64,000 bases of DNA from Gonapodya sp. JEL0774 (lineage: Eukaryota; Monoblepharomycota; Monoblepharidomycetes; Monoblepharidales; Gonapodyaceae). The stretch lies in contig JADIIX010000026.1 in NCBI GenBank assembly GCA_027604505.1, positions 124,001 through 188,000 on the forward strand, read 5' to 3'. Every line of letters begins with the position of its first letter. Within the stretch, counting starts at the first letter, position 1. The position numbers were made by a program, and so were the translations under genes. The notes under the pieces were generated by a model. That model worked only from the letters and a program-made list of their open reading frames with translations. It did not search any database and was not told where the DNA came from. Of the stretch, positions 1 through 11,500 are shown one piece after another.

Positions 1-212
1 CTTCGTGCTGGTGCGACTGTGATGATAGACCATGAACGTATTAGATTAGAATGAGTAGCAAATACCCTTTATCATCTTGTACACGAATCAGGCTGAACTG
101 AGTCCACATGAACGGCGACCTTGGCTGGTGTTTCCGCGCGAAACAGGCCACAGCCTCACAGTTCAAGAAAATAATGGGAACTCAAGCCAAAACCCATCAG
201 TTGATTCAAACT

Positions 213-1956
213 ATGCGATCTCACCTACGTATTCTGCCTACGAGGATCGTGAAATCGATTCATTTGGCATCGCGATCATACAACACGACAGTTGTTCCAG
301 AACAGAAGGAAGACGATGTTTCTCGTTTGCGAACCGGAACCGCCGTCTACGTTCACTGGCCTTGGTGTAATCAGTGAGTGGATTGTGGAAAGTGCTTCCC
401 CTACATCATCATGAGTGAGCTCACTTGCTCCACACCCGAGGATTTGCACCTTTTGCAACTTCAACAAGTATCTGAAACCAACCTCTGAAACCCTCAAGTC
501 TACGACTGAGCGAATGAAACATGCGCTCCTGTCTGAGCTCTCAAATGCCTTGTCAGGAAAGGACGTGGTGGACGCCTTGACACCCTTTCCGACACCAGGT
601 GGACGAAAGGAGGACGTCGAAGTGCTCTCCCCTCCCAAACGTCGCACCAGTGTCCCCAGAATTACAAGCGTTTATTTCGGTGGTGGAACTCCTTCGCTGG
701 CTCCCGTGGACGTGATAGAATCCATTCTCGATTTCCTCAGCCGCAACTGCGAGGTCGCAAACGATGTGGAAGTAACCGTCGAAGGAAACCCAGGAGTGCG
801 TGTTTATTGAGCAGCGGCCCTATTGCACGTCAAAATGAACTTTGCACGTGCAATATGTATCTCTCCCAGACTTTCCCTCGGGATCACCTTCGCGCTCTTC
901 GAGGAACTGGAGTAAATCGAATATCTCTCGGTATTCAAACTTTTCACGACCCTACCCTTCAGTTTTTGAACCGTAATCACTCGACCCTAGACACGATGCG
1001 CACAGTGTCCGATATTTGGGACACCTTTGACATGGTGGAGGACCCTTACTTGTTCGCAACTTCGGGAACTTCTCGTCGCTCACCTGTCCTCAGCGTGGAT
1101 ATCATAACAAACCTTCCCCGACCGCCGATTCAACCCGGCGACACTCCACCGACACTTGCAGATGAACTTTCTCGTGCAGCGTCGTTGAAACCTCACCATA
1201 TGTCCGTCTACGAGCTCACGCTCGAGCGAGGAACCAAATTGTGGGAGCAGGTTCGGCGGGGAGAGGTCGAGGTTGAAACCGGGGACGGAGTGAGGGGAGA
1301 TACGTGGGAATCTGTTCGGAAAGTGAGTCGCCAAGCGGAGCGTCGCTTCGGGAAGTCCTGATATGCCACGATGTATGTGACTCTTCACTTACATCGCAAC
1401 TTCGCAGGTTCTTGAACCCCATGGCTACCATCGATACGAAGTTTCCTCGTTCGCCAAACGGAGTGCGTCGTCAGCTCGTCGCGGCTCCTTGTACCGTAGT
1501 GCGCATAACTCTTGGACATGGCGTGGCGGCGATTACGTCGGTGTGGGCCCAGGTGCCCACGGACGCGTCACGTTGCCAACAACAGATGGTACGATGGCTC
1601 GGTTCCGAACTTACCGCACCTTGGATCCTGCAGGATGGCTGCGTGATGTTGCAGGTATGGGACACGGAACACGACGATCGACGCGGCTATCGCCGACAAC
1701 CGCTATTCACGAGCTGATTGTCTTGGGACTTCGGACGACGAACGGAGTTTTTTCCGGCGATATCGTCGCATTTGTACCAGGATCTACTGCACGTGGGATG
1801 TCAGCACTCGGAAAGCACTTGGATATGGAAGCAGTTCACCGATTTGTTGCTGGTGGCCTGCTCGTTTGGGAGGAGGGGAAGGATAGTGCTCGGTTAAGGT
1901 GCACTTCACAAGGGTTAGCTGTGCTAGATTCTTTGATCAGTGAAATTATAATTTAA
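213..1956 (+). CDS. HemW/RSAD1-like radical SAM protein, probably mitochondrial
   Basis: Four exons fit: 213-373, 441-795, 870-1322 and 1408-1956, giving 505 residues with phase kept at each join. Exon 1 ends in YVHWPWCNQ and exon 2 begins ICTFCNFNKY; together they make the CxxxCxxC cluster motif of radical SAM enzymes in the form typical of HemW (coproporphyrinogen oxidase-like, called RSAD1 in animals). Exon 2 carries the glycine-rich YFGGGTPS and ends EGNPG; exon 3 has VNRISLGIQTF; exon 4 has VGVGPGAHGR. HemW proteins bind haem and are thought to act in haem trafficking or insertion rather than as true oxidases. The ATG at 213 was chosen because it gives an Arg/Ser-rich, acid-free N-terminus (MRSHLRILPTRIVKSIHLAS) like a mitochondrial presequence. 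In-frame codons upstream at 108 and 174 are alternatives. Confidence 0.9.
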
Positions 1957-2129
1957 CTAACATGGATGACGATGTCGCGTTCAAACATAAAAATGTCTTC
2001 CATGTTTGTGAGGAACCAAATGGAAGATTGTGGAGGGATCACCCCCCTTTCCACCGGCCCTATTGAGTGCCGACTTCGACAACAAAATCCTACTGTCAGC
2101 CATCACTCAATCTAAGCAATCGCGATCAG

Positions 2130-3582
2130 ATGACTCTCGACACTTCGGTACATTTATTTTTCAACCCTTCTTTATTAGCATCGGAATCGTCTCATTAAAC
2201 CTCGGTTTCAGCTCACCTCGCCCGACTGTTGCCGCGTACCGGCCAGCCCTAACTTCAAACCCACTTCCGATTATGTCCCAGTGGGGAAAACACTCCACAA
2301 TGTTTCCGGATGGGGTTTTGATATGTATGTGACCCCCGAAAACCCGGCGAAGGCCAAAGGTGAGATTGTCCGCGGACTTTGATGACGGAACACAAGCCAC
2401 ATTTCTGTAAAATAAATGTGATTCTCATGAATTAGGTGCGATTATCGGTATCTACGATGTGTTTGGGGTACGTGATCCGTAACGAGAGCAATCCGAAGGC
2501 GTGAATGCCAACCTCCCTCCTCCTTTGCATTCCAGGCCCACCCAAACCCTCGTCAAGTTGCCGACAACCTCTCTCGGGCGACCGGCCTGACGGTTGTCCT
2601 TCCTGATGTGTTCCGAGGGAACCCGTGGGACCTGAAGTGAGTAATCGGTTGGTTACCGTGCATCGCAACTCCTCAAACCAAACCATTGGCATTCAGCGAC
2701 ATGCCGCCGAAAGCGGGATTTGAGGCTCTTATCAAGCACATCACAACTCATGCTCCGTATGAGTCAGTGAGCAAGGATATCAAGAACACGATTCAGTGGC
2801 TGAAAGCGAACCTTGGTGTCGAAAAAGGTGAGCTCGCTTTGTCTCATTATCTTCAAGTATAGTTCCCTATTTCTGACTTGATGAATCGCGTCTAACGCCA
2901 GTTGGGTTGGCTGGGTACGCATGGTGCTGCTCTCTCGCCTGATCCCCAGACTTTTAACTGACTGCTGCTGCAGGTTCTGCTGGGGTGCAAAGCAAGTTGT
3001 CAAGGCATCTGCAGAGTTTGGAAACTCTGAAATTGTTGGGGGTGTTCTTTTCCACCAATCTTTCACGGAAGAATCTGATGCCGAAACGGTTCAAATGGTG
3101 TGTAGTTTATGGGCGCATTGAACGCTGAAACCAAGCCTCGAACGCATTTTGATCATTGCCTTTCGGAGTGTAGCCGTTGTGCTTGTTGCCATCTAAAGGG
3201 GAGCCTGACCTGGTAAGGAAAGAGATGGGTGAAGTTTTGTTCGCATTGCTTTGTTGAATTCAAAACTGCCACGGCTTACGCCATGAAGACCAACTATTAC
3301 AATACCCTGAAGAAGCGCTTCGGTGATGTCGTGGTACACCAGCGATTGTGAGTTCTGCCGAGGTCTGACGAGTTTCCCACATAAATACTAAAACGTGGTG
3401 TCGTTACATCAGTGATGATATGCCTCACGGTAGGTAAAGCACCAATTCTGGAAGCTGCTAAGCTCTGACGATTCACGCTGCATAGGTTGGTGCGGTGCCT
3501 CGGCAGACTTTAGTGATCCAGTGAACAGGCAGCGCACAGAGGAGGCTGTGACAATTGCTGCACGCTTCTTTTCCAAGGTTCT
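2130..3582 (+). CDS. Dienelactone hydrolase family protein
   Basis: An alpha/beta hydrolase split into about ten very short exons. Recognisable pieces in order are SDYVPVGKTL (2212-2359), GAIIGIYDVFG (2436-2467), RQVADNLSRATGLTVVLPDVFRG (2536-2636), a helical piece (2697-2827), and VGLAGFCWGAK across 2902-2914 and 2974 onward. The last has the Cys nucleophile context (G-x-C-x-G) of dienelactone hydrolases. Later pieces are LPSKGEPD near 3183, YYNTLKKRFGD near 3294-3330 and the His-containing DDMPHG plus WCGASADFSD before the TGA at 3580-3582. The family hydrolyses lactones or related esters. The splice between about 3215 and 3290 is unresolved: the straight reading hits a stop, so an intron starting GTAAGG at about 3217 is likely. 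The first 18-base exon at 2130 is a weak call; the remainder is firm. Confidence 0.85.
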
Positions 3583-3959
3583 GTGAGTGCTTTTGACAAT
3601 GGCTGCTGCTCTTCAACTTGTCTTTCCTCACGCTATGTATTATATGTAAATCCAGGCCCGGCGCTTCCAACCTGTGAACTCGGAACGCCTCCCTAACCAT
3701 ATTTTAACTAGTTAAAAGTGACAGTTTACGTGACAAGTACGCAGCCAGGGGGCAAATAAATATTTTATACGTTACAGTCCTCACGTGCAGTCCATGAAAT
3801 GGAACATTCAAACAGACTTGTCAAACCATGTTTTCCGAATTTATGGCTCGAAGCTGAGCGCAAGTGGCACTGTATGTAGCAGGACGTGGATCGGCTGGCC
3901 CACAGTCCGAAACTTCAGAAATATATTCACGCATCCACAAACTCCAACACCGTTCCATC
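3583..3959. other. Intergenic stretch before the dehydrogenase gene
   Basis: AT-rich spacer. This is where the N-terminal enoyl-CoA hydratase half of a full bifunctional enzyme would be expected. I read all three plus frames and found no hydratase motif; only unrelated short open frames occur. Confidence 0.5.
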
Positions 3960-6115
3960 ATGTCTCGGAAGCTGCCTGCAAACGCGCGTGAGACACTGTT
4001 TCAATCTGTCTGCCAATTGGTTCAAATTTTGGGTGAATTTCATACCCAATTCCGTCTATGCCTTCCCGAAACCGTTGTTGTCCGATTCAGCGACGGCTGC
4101 TCAACAGGAGGCTGCTCTCAAATATGTCAAGCAAGTTCGTGGCCAGCAATCGCGTAAACGTGTATACTCTCCTTCATTTCTGTTTGATTAGGCAGAAGCT
4201 GCAGCTTGGAAAGTCCCAGGCGTTCCATCCGGTGGAATACCTCTTATTCCTATTAAAAAAGTCGGAATCATTGGAGCTGGTACAATGGGTGGTGGAATCG
4301 CGATGAACTTCGCCAATGTGAACATACCAGTTATCCGTGAGTCCGTTTGTCATAACCGCCACGTTTCTGCCGATTTCTCAACCACTCTTGCTCCAATGCA
4401 ACAGTCCTGGAAGTTAAGGAAGAATTCCTCACCAGGGGACTCGCCGTTATCAAACGCAACTATGAAATTAGTGCGTCCAGGGGCCGAATTACAAAAGACG
4501 ATGTGCCAAAACGCATGGCTCTACTCTCCGGAACTCTCGAATATGCCGATCTTGCGGACTGTGATCTGATTATCGAGGCCGTCTACGAGAACATTGAGGT
4601 GAAGAAGGAAGTTTTCCGAAAGCTGGACGCTGTTTGCAAGCAAGGCGCTATTCTCGGTACAAACACGTCTGGCTTGAAGTACGTTCAATGGGGTTATCTG
4701 CAATGATCCGTACTGAAGTTTCAGTCCGCATCTCATGTCCAACCGGTCGACTCACCCTTCCATCACACCAGCATCGATGAAATCGCAAACGCCACGAAGC
4801 GTCCATCCTGGGTAATTGGCTTACATTTCTTCTCTCCGGGTAGGGTTTTCTGCTTTCCGTTAGATTCTTTCGTTGGCAAATTTCGATCCAACCTTGACCC
4901 TTGACTTCATGCCACTCGCTCCACTCTAGCCAATGTGATGAGACTCATTGAAATCGTTGTTGCGGAGAAAACAAGCCTCCCTGTGACCGCAACTTCAATG
5001 GCGATCGCCAAGACCATCGGCAAAGTTGCTGTTCTTTGCAAAGTGTGCCCAGGTTTCGTCGGCAACCGCATTTTGTGGACCAGACAACGAGAGGCCTTTA
5101 AGTTGATCTTCGAAGGAGCACTGCCTTGGGATGTGGATGCGGCAATTTTCAACTTCGGCTACCCTATGGGGCCGTTCGCTATGTCTGACCTGTGAGATTT
5201 TGCGAGCCCGGTTGCGGGTTTACATTAAATGATGTCGAGTTCGCGTGCGGTTTGCCTATAATAGGGTTGGTCTGGATGTCGGATGGAACAAAGAAGCATC
5301 ACGAGGACAGACTGTACGTGACCGCCTTTGCGAAATGGACAGGAGGGGTCAGAAAACTGGAGCTGGATGGTACGGTACGTTCTTGTGGAGATGATCCGAG
5401 TCTGGTCCATCAGGCATTTGAAAAATGAGCACCTGCTTGGTCTTTCTAGATTACGATCCGCAAACTCGCAAGGCCAAGCCGTCTGCTCTCGTCGAGAAAA
5501 TGGTGCTGGATTTCAACAAGGAGAAAGGGTCAGCCCAGCCCTGTTGTGACGTTGAATTCATTATCCCACTGGACAACAGCGTACTGTTGTTCTCTCGTGT
5601 AGGGCCCCTGCTCCGAAGAAGTTCACCCAACAAGAAATTCTTGAGCGGTGTATCTACCCAATGATCAATGAAGGTGCAAAGCTCCTGGAGGAGAAGATCG
5701 CGATTCGACCGAGTGATATTGGTGAGCATAGCACTCCTACATAATGGAAATTTTTATCTTCTGTTCACTACAATGGCTGACACTCGTCTTGGCTAGATGT
5801 GATTTACGTCAATGGTTACGGGTGGCCACAAGTCCGCGGTGGTCCCATGTACTAGTGAGTGAAGCAAGTAAACTTGCAGTGGTGGTTTGAAATAATTGAA
5901 CTGGTTTCGGATGCTATTACAGCGCGGACCAAATCGGCCTCGACAAGGTCCTCAATCGCCTGCGTGAGTGGACCACCCCGGCTACACCTGAGTTCAAACC
6001 ATCTGCATTGTTGGAGAGGATGGTTAAGGAGGGGAAGAAGTTTGCAGACTTGGGAGACGTGGAGGGATGGGAGAAGCCCACTGTTGTGAGAAAGGACATC
6101 AGCTTCTCTTTGTAG
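3960..6115 (+). CDS. 3-hydroxyacyl-CoA dehydrogenase, bifunctional-enzyme type lacking the hydratase domain
   Basis: Eleven exons fit: 3960-3987, 4091-4134, 4192-4336, 4405-4678, 4772-4839, 4930-5191, 5265-5374, 5450-5528, 5603-5721, 5797-5854 and 5923-6115. Phase holds throughout, giving about 459 residues. The NAD fold opens KKVGIIGAGTMGGGIAMNF, followed by IIEAVYENIEVKK, NTSGLNIDEIA, the catalytic-region IGLHFFSP, and VCPGFVGNRI. Two C-terminal helical domains follow (ERCIYPMINEGAKLLEE, NGYGWPQVRGGPMYYADQIG). This matches the dehydrogenase half of FadB/EHHADH-like enzymes of beta-oxidation. Just before the NAD fold lies the linker that normally follows the hydratase (ALKYVKQ, then AEAAAWKVPG), so the gene looks cut 5' of that linker. 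The C-terminus FSL is not a peroxisomal PTS1. The first two exons and the start are uncertain; the rest is secure. Confidence 0.85.
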
Positions 6116-6150
6116 AGCTACTGCACTCTTGCAAATACAAAAAGTTCATG

Positions 6151-8262
6151 TCAGCTCGTGTTGCCGACCAAGGCACCTCCGAAAACTTCTTTCCAGTCGC
6201 TGCCGTTATTGGGGGGTGCCAGTCCACCAATGCCCAGAAGTCCCGAAATTAAGCCGTATACTTCGACGTTTGGAAACGAATTAATCTTCGAACCCCGCAA
6301 AAAGCTTGGTCCACGCGCTGCAAAAATAGCTTGCATTCGGTCATCTTCATTGGTGAATCCATGCATGCCCGGTATAAACCATGGAGGGCTAGGCACTCTT
6401 GAGAAGGCGAAAAACCACCCCACTGCTGGTGCTGCAACGAGAGGTGCGATTCGCGGGTTGTTGCGATAGTAAAATTGCGAGGGAATTTCATCGCGCAACC
6501 ACACAGAGAACAGGGGAGGAGTTGTTGAAAGCGAGGCATTACGAAGAGTGTGGTACACTTTGGTAAGCGCTGCTCGATTTCCAATCATTAGCATCAGATA
6601 TCATGTAGAAGAGACAGTGTTAAAACCCCACTTTGCTCGTCCGGTGGGAAAAGAAACAGCAGAGGATCCAAAGTGACGATCCAATGGGGATCCAGCGACA
6701 CAATATCAGACAGGTAAATAACCCGGTCGGGGGACATTTGTGCCATCCCATGATCAGATACCTTGCATCGAGAAATTTTATGACCGGGGAAGTTTGACGA
6801 TCGGCCCGAATGGCTCACTCCGCGCAACTCACTACTATGACGTCGACCATGGACCCAAAACCCCCTTTTTCGATTCCATCAAAAAGCTTCCCCAATTCAC
6901 CATCGACTTGTCCGAGCGTAGCGTCAAGCTGTAATGTTACACCACCGGCAGAATCAGATGCGAGAAGGGGGCGATCCACACTCCCACAACTTACACGTCC
7001 ATCGTCGGGTCCGACGGTGTGGCCCATCCCATCCACTTCCGGTACGTACATGCTGACACAACAGAGGTTACACACTCAAGCAATCGTCATAAGGATCTCA
7101 CTTATGAGCGTTGTTATAACAAGTACGCACGTGATCAAGCTTGGTCTGTCGGGTGGGTCCAGCGCCAACAAGCCGAGTACATACTCCACTTTTGTAGACA
7201 CAGGCATATGCGGCTGGAAGCGAACTAGATAAGTAGGGAGTAGAGGGCCATGAGGGGCTTCGGAGCCTATGAACGAGGTTTATGTGCATAAAACGAACGC
7301 TCGAAAAAATCCTAGGTAGACACCATAGAAATTACAGCTGCAATCTTACCTGGCCACATGATACATGCACTCCTCAAGCCCGATTTTTCCACAGTTATCC
7401 AAATGGGCTCCCCTGCTGACCACCACATTTCCTCTCTGTCATCGGAAACGTTCCTGTATGAGAATGTACGCTTTTTCTGTGGATCATAAAATTCATTCGC
7501 TACAATACCGTGCCAAGCGGGGTAGAGGCCCGTGGCTATTGTATAGTGGTTTGGAAATGTCAAGGTTGGGAAGGACGGTTTCATGGATGGGGCACCAACG
7601 CCAGAAGACACTGGAAAGATTCAGTGGGCCAAAGCATGCCACAAATATGTGAAGAGGAAAGAGAAGGGCATTTTGTGAATGTGAATGAGCAGCAAACCGA
7701 TAGACCACCAAAGGGTGAAAAGTACAGTCCCCAGCCACACAAGCTCACCAAACTTTTTTAGGTTAGGAGTAAGCCCACGGCTGAGGTACTCGGAACGAAA
7801 TCCATCGAGCGATATGAGAACTACTGTGTGCTGATACGGAGGTTCGCTGCGATCTCCACTACGCCGACGCAGCGCTATAAGTGCAACTGCAGTTCCAACC
7901 CCTCCAATTATCAGCAGTACTATGACTGCCAGCTTAGCTCTAAATTTGACCTTCGAGGACTGAGCCGCAAACTCTTCCGAGCTGTCACCAATGTCAGAAC
8001 GATCATGTGGCGTGAAAGGAGATTCGTGAAGCGAATGAGAGGAGAATGGTCTCTGCGAGGCCACAGTCTCGTGTAAAAATGTCAAGGAATATATGAGAAC
8101 ACAATGAAAAGGACATGTGATCAAGAAGAGCCCACTCACTCTATGGTTTGGACCGGGAAGCAGGCGCTGTCCTTCCGCAAGCCGATTCTCATTCTCTTCA
8201 TCTTCGCTTCCATCACTGAAACTTGGTTCCAATTGAGGCTCTGCTGCGACGGGGCGAGCCAT
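6151..8262 (-). CDS. Ectonucleotide pyrophosphatase/phosphodiesterase (ENPP) family, type II membrane protein
   Basis: Read on the minus strand from the ATG at 8262. A Glu/Asp-rich cytosolic tail is followed by a membrane segment (LAVIVLLIIGGVGTAVALIA), then TVVLISLDGFRSEYL, which holds the first metal-binding Asp. KPSFPTLTFPNHYTIATGLY holds the Thr nucleophile. Then come YVPEVDGMGHTVGPDDG (metal ligands), VDGELGKLFDGIE, DHGMA, and the C-terminal PGMHGFTNEDDRMQAIFAA, NVEVYGLISGLLGI and PPNNGS typical of the ENPP catalytic domain. The enzyme hydrolyses pyrophosphate or phosphodiester bonds of nucleotides or lysophospholipids outside the cell. At least five short introns interrupt it; their exact edges were not all fixed. 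The catalytic domain looks complete and no somatomedin-B repeats are visible. Confidence 0.9.
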
Positions 8263-8508
8263 TGCTGGAGCACGATCGGCTCACTTATCGGCGGGGTACG
8301 GCGGATGAACCACAGCAGCTCCCAATACCAACAATACATAAACCCAAAGAATACACACTTGTACGTCGTATACGGGTTGGCTCTTTGATTACCAGCACAG
8401 GAAGTTCCCGCTGTATTGAACGGGCCTGTCATTACATCGAGCTCACATTACTTCAAATACGTTGAGACCATATATAGAAATCAATACAATTCCTGGAGAC
8501 TAACTGTT

Positions 8509-11500
8509 TTAATCCTCTTGTTTGCTTTTTGAGAGTTGCGAGTCAATCCACTTTCTCACATCACTTGATGACCAAACCCCAATTTGCCTCAATTGGTTTT
8601 GTACCTTGAGCTGCATTTTTAGATACATCTGTTCTTCCTCTGCACTCAAGGCTCCAACGGGAGGGCGTTCAGGCTCACATTCAAGTCGGAAGTCGGTCAC
8701 ACGAACAACATCATTGTCGAGACCAAGCTTGGTGACGTACTCCATCTTCCATGGAAAAATCGATACAGTTGGCACGAACAAGCATTGTGAGCCGCACACA
8801 ATGGGACCTACTCGTTTTTCCTCCATCTCTTCCGGACTTCTGAGGAAACCTTCGTATCGAGATGCTTCACCAGGTACATTACAGGTTACTGAGGGAACTA
8901 TGAAATTGAACGTGTAAAACACACACACCTTGATTCAAGCAAAGTAAAAGAGGGAAGAAGGCTGACATGGGCCGAATCACGTCTGCGAATGCTAAGACCT
9001 CTTCATCCACTCGATTCCCGAATTTGAACACGCAAATGATCACTGATGCTAGCACTGAGCAATTCAGCATTGCCTTCTTCAACGATTCAGCAACTGCAGC
9101 AGAAACTTTATGACCGGTACCACCGGTTACGCCAGTGTACCCGGGAAAGTCTGGTTTCCAAACACGACAAGCTCATTCTCCAATCCAGTTCGCAAGGTTG
9201 AAACACAATAAACCCACCAACAAGAGTTACATTTGCCCCAGGAACCTCATAAAATGTCAGTCTCTCCGTGTGTATACTGTAATCAGCACCTTCTACTGAT
9301 GCATTTGGGTACATTTGTTTCAGGGCAGTGCTCTTCCCGTGCTTTTGTGGACCTGATACTAACATATCAGCAATTTCTCATCTCAAAAAGCGCATAAAAC
9401 TCACCGATAGCAGCAACAAATGCAGTATTCAACAAACACCTTCTGACTTCTGAGATTAGACACACCATTCTGATGCGGTTGTGCCATTCCACGAGTGTTC
9501 TGTCCGTCACGTTATCTTCCGAAAGCTTTCCACCAGGCAAGAATATGCCATTGTGTCGTAATTCGTCTGCATCAAGATCAAGACTCATGTGTGGTGATGC
9601 TCGCCTCCAAATCAATTTCTCCAGTTGGAAAGTTGTTAGCTTCTTGTTTGTCCTTCTGGGACGTTTCGGTTTGCTTTGCGTAGTTGAGAAACTCCTCCAA
9701 TTTGAATCCACAGAGGCTGGAGTAGCGCGCTCCAGGACACCGATTTCCTCGCAGAGATTTTCGAGCGTGCTTCGGTAGACCTCTTCTCGTGCTCTGATTT
9801 CCTTGTTCAGGTACTCAAAATTTCGAGACGCCATCAATCCCACAATACCACCCGCAGTCGATGATCCAAGAGCCAAGTACATCAACGGAGCGATTGTGAC
9901 AAGCATTGGAGCCATGTAAACAGCGAGTATGCCAAGAGCTGCTCCTCCGAATGCACCCGCGGCACTGGCTCCCGCTTGTTCAGCTGTTCCCATTCGTTTG
10001 CGGATTACAAGGGGAGAAGACATTGCCTCAAAAATCTCAATGACTGGTTGCTGGCAAGCCTGCATAACCTTTTCCAAGCCATCTGTTCCGTGCTGAACGC
10101 GCAATTCATTCAGAATTGTCTTGAAAGAACGATATCCCGGCTTACGACACAATGCTTCCAGTTTCTCGAGGTAGTCACCGAGCAGCGCACTTTCTTGCCA
10201 GTGAAAGATGGTACCTGCATAGTAGCGCTCGAGAGCTTTGTAGAACAGTTGCACCTGACGACGAGCTCAGGTTGATAACTAGAATGAAGTATAGAACACA
10301 CTGATCTAAAGCCTCACCATGAATTCGTTCTTCAAACGCGAAGCCAGATCGTACTTTGCCCCGTCCGTCCACATTGCATCTGACATTTGGAAGGTGGTCT
10401 CACCAAAATGCGTGGTCAGGGTTATCACAGCCATCATTCGATCCCCAGTTATTGCGGAATGTAGGTATCCTTCCGTAACGGGCAATGAATGGATACACAA
10501 CCATTCGGCCCCATTGGTATGACAATCAAGCTCACCTCGACACACTAAGCATTCCAATGTGCTTCGTTCTTCATCGACTTGCAACACAATTGGATCCTCA
10601 GTGAGTTTTTCTATCAAAACTTTAACTTTTGAACTGCCCGCGACCCGAATTCTCCCCTTTTCAATGAGCTGTGCCGCAGTTTCCACAAACGCTTGCGCAG
10701 CAACAAAAGGTGTTCCAGCAGAAGAGTTTTCTATGGGGGGGGTGTCTTGCGCGAATCGTTCCTTCACACTGATTCCACCTGTCAGGTAATCCAAGCTCCG
10801 TCCTCGAATTTCTACTTCAATAACTTTAAGTTTGTCCTCCTCGTCGTCGGATTCTTCGCGCCCATTATGCTTGCCATTGTCCGTTATCTGCCCGCCGTCT
10901 ATGTCCATGCTTTCAGCCTCCGTCTCCTTGACAAGTAGGAAAGGCTCGGATGAAGCTGAGCCCTCGCCCTCGCCCTGCGCTGCTCCAATTACCAATGCCG
11001 CGTTTGTGGTCTCCTGGCGCTTCACTTCCCTCACGACGACCTTCCTTCGTGACCTCGCCTGCTTCAACTCATTGATCCACACCCTATCGATCGATGGGCT
11101 CAATAAATCTGTCCTCACATAATTCGGGGCAGTATTGGAAGCGCCACCAGTGCTCATGTTTATGTGAGTGTCTTGACCCTCCACGGTAGCTCGCACGAGG
11201 TCGGGGTTGAGCTCCACTTTGATGAGCCCTTTACGGTCAAGGAATCGAAAGATTTGAACCGCGTCGTGATCGGATGCTGATTCTACTTCGGCTGCGCAGT
11301 GATACGATTTAACGATGCGTTTACTGCGACACGTTGTGTATCGCACAAGAGACGAACCTGGCCCTAGCATTACCCTGATTTCCTCCGGCCTCGTCTCAAA
11401 CTTTGTGACGTACTCTCCCTCACTCTCTCTCAATTTCTTTATGAAAATGTACCTCCCTAGGGGATGATACATCTCCTTCATCCCCTTCACCCAATCCTTC

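Noticed and set aside
276-647. 123-codon minus-strand frame over the HemW gene
   Set aside because: It crosses two exons and an intron of a firmly recognised gene and shows no family features.
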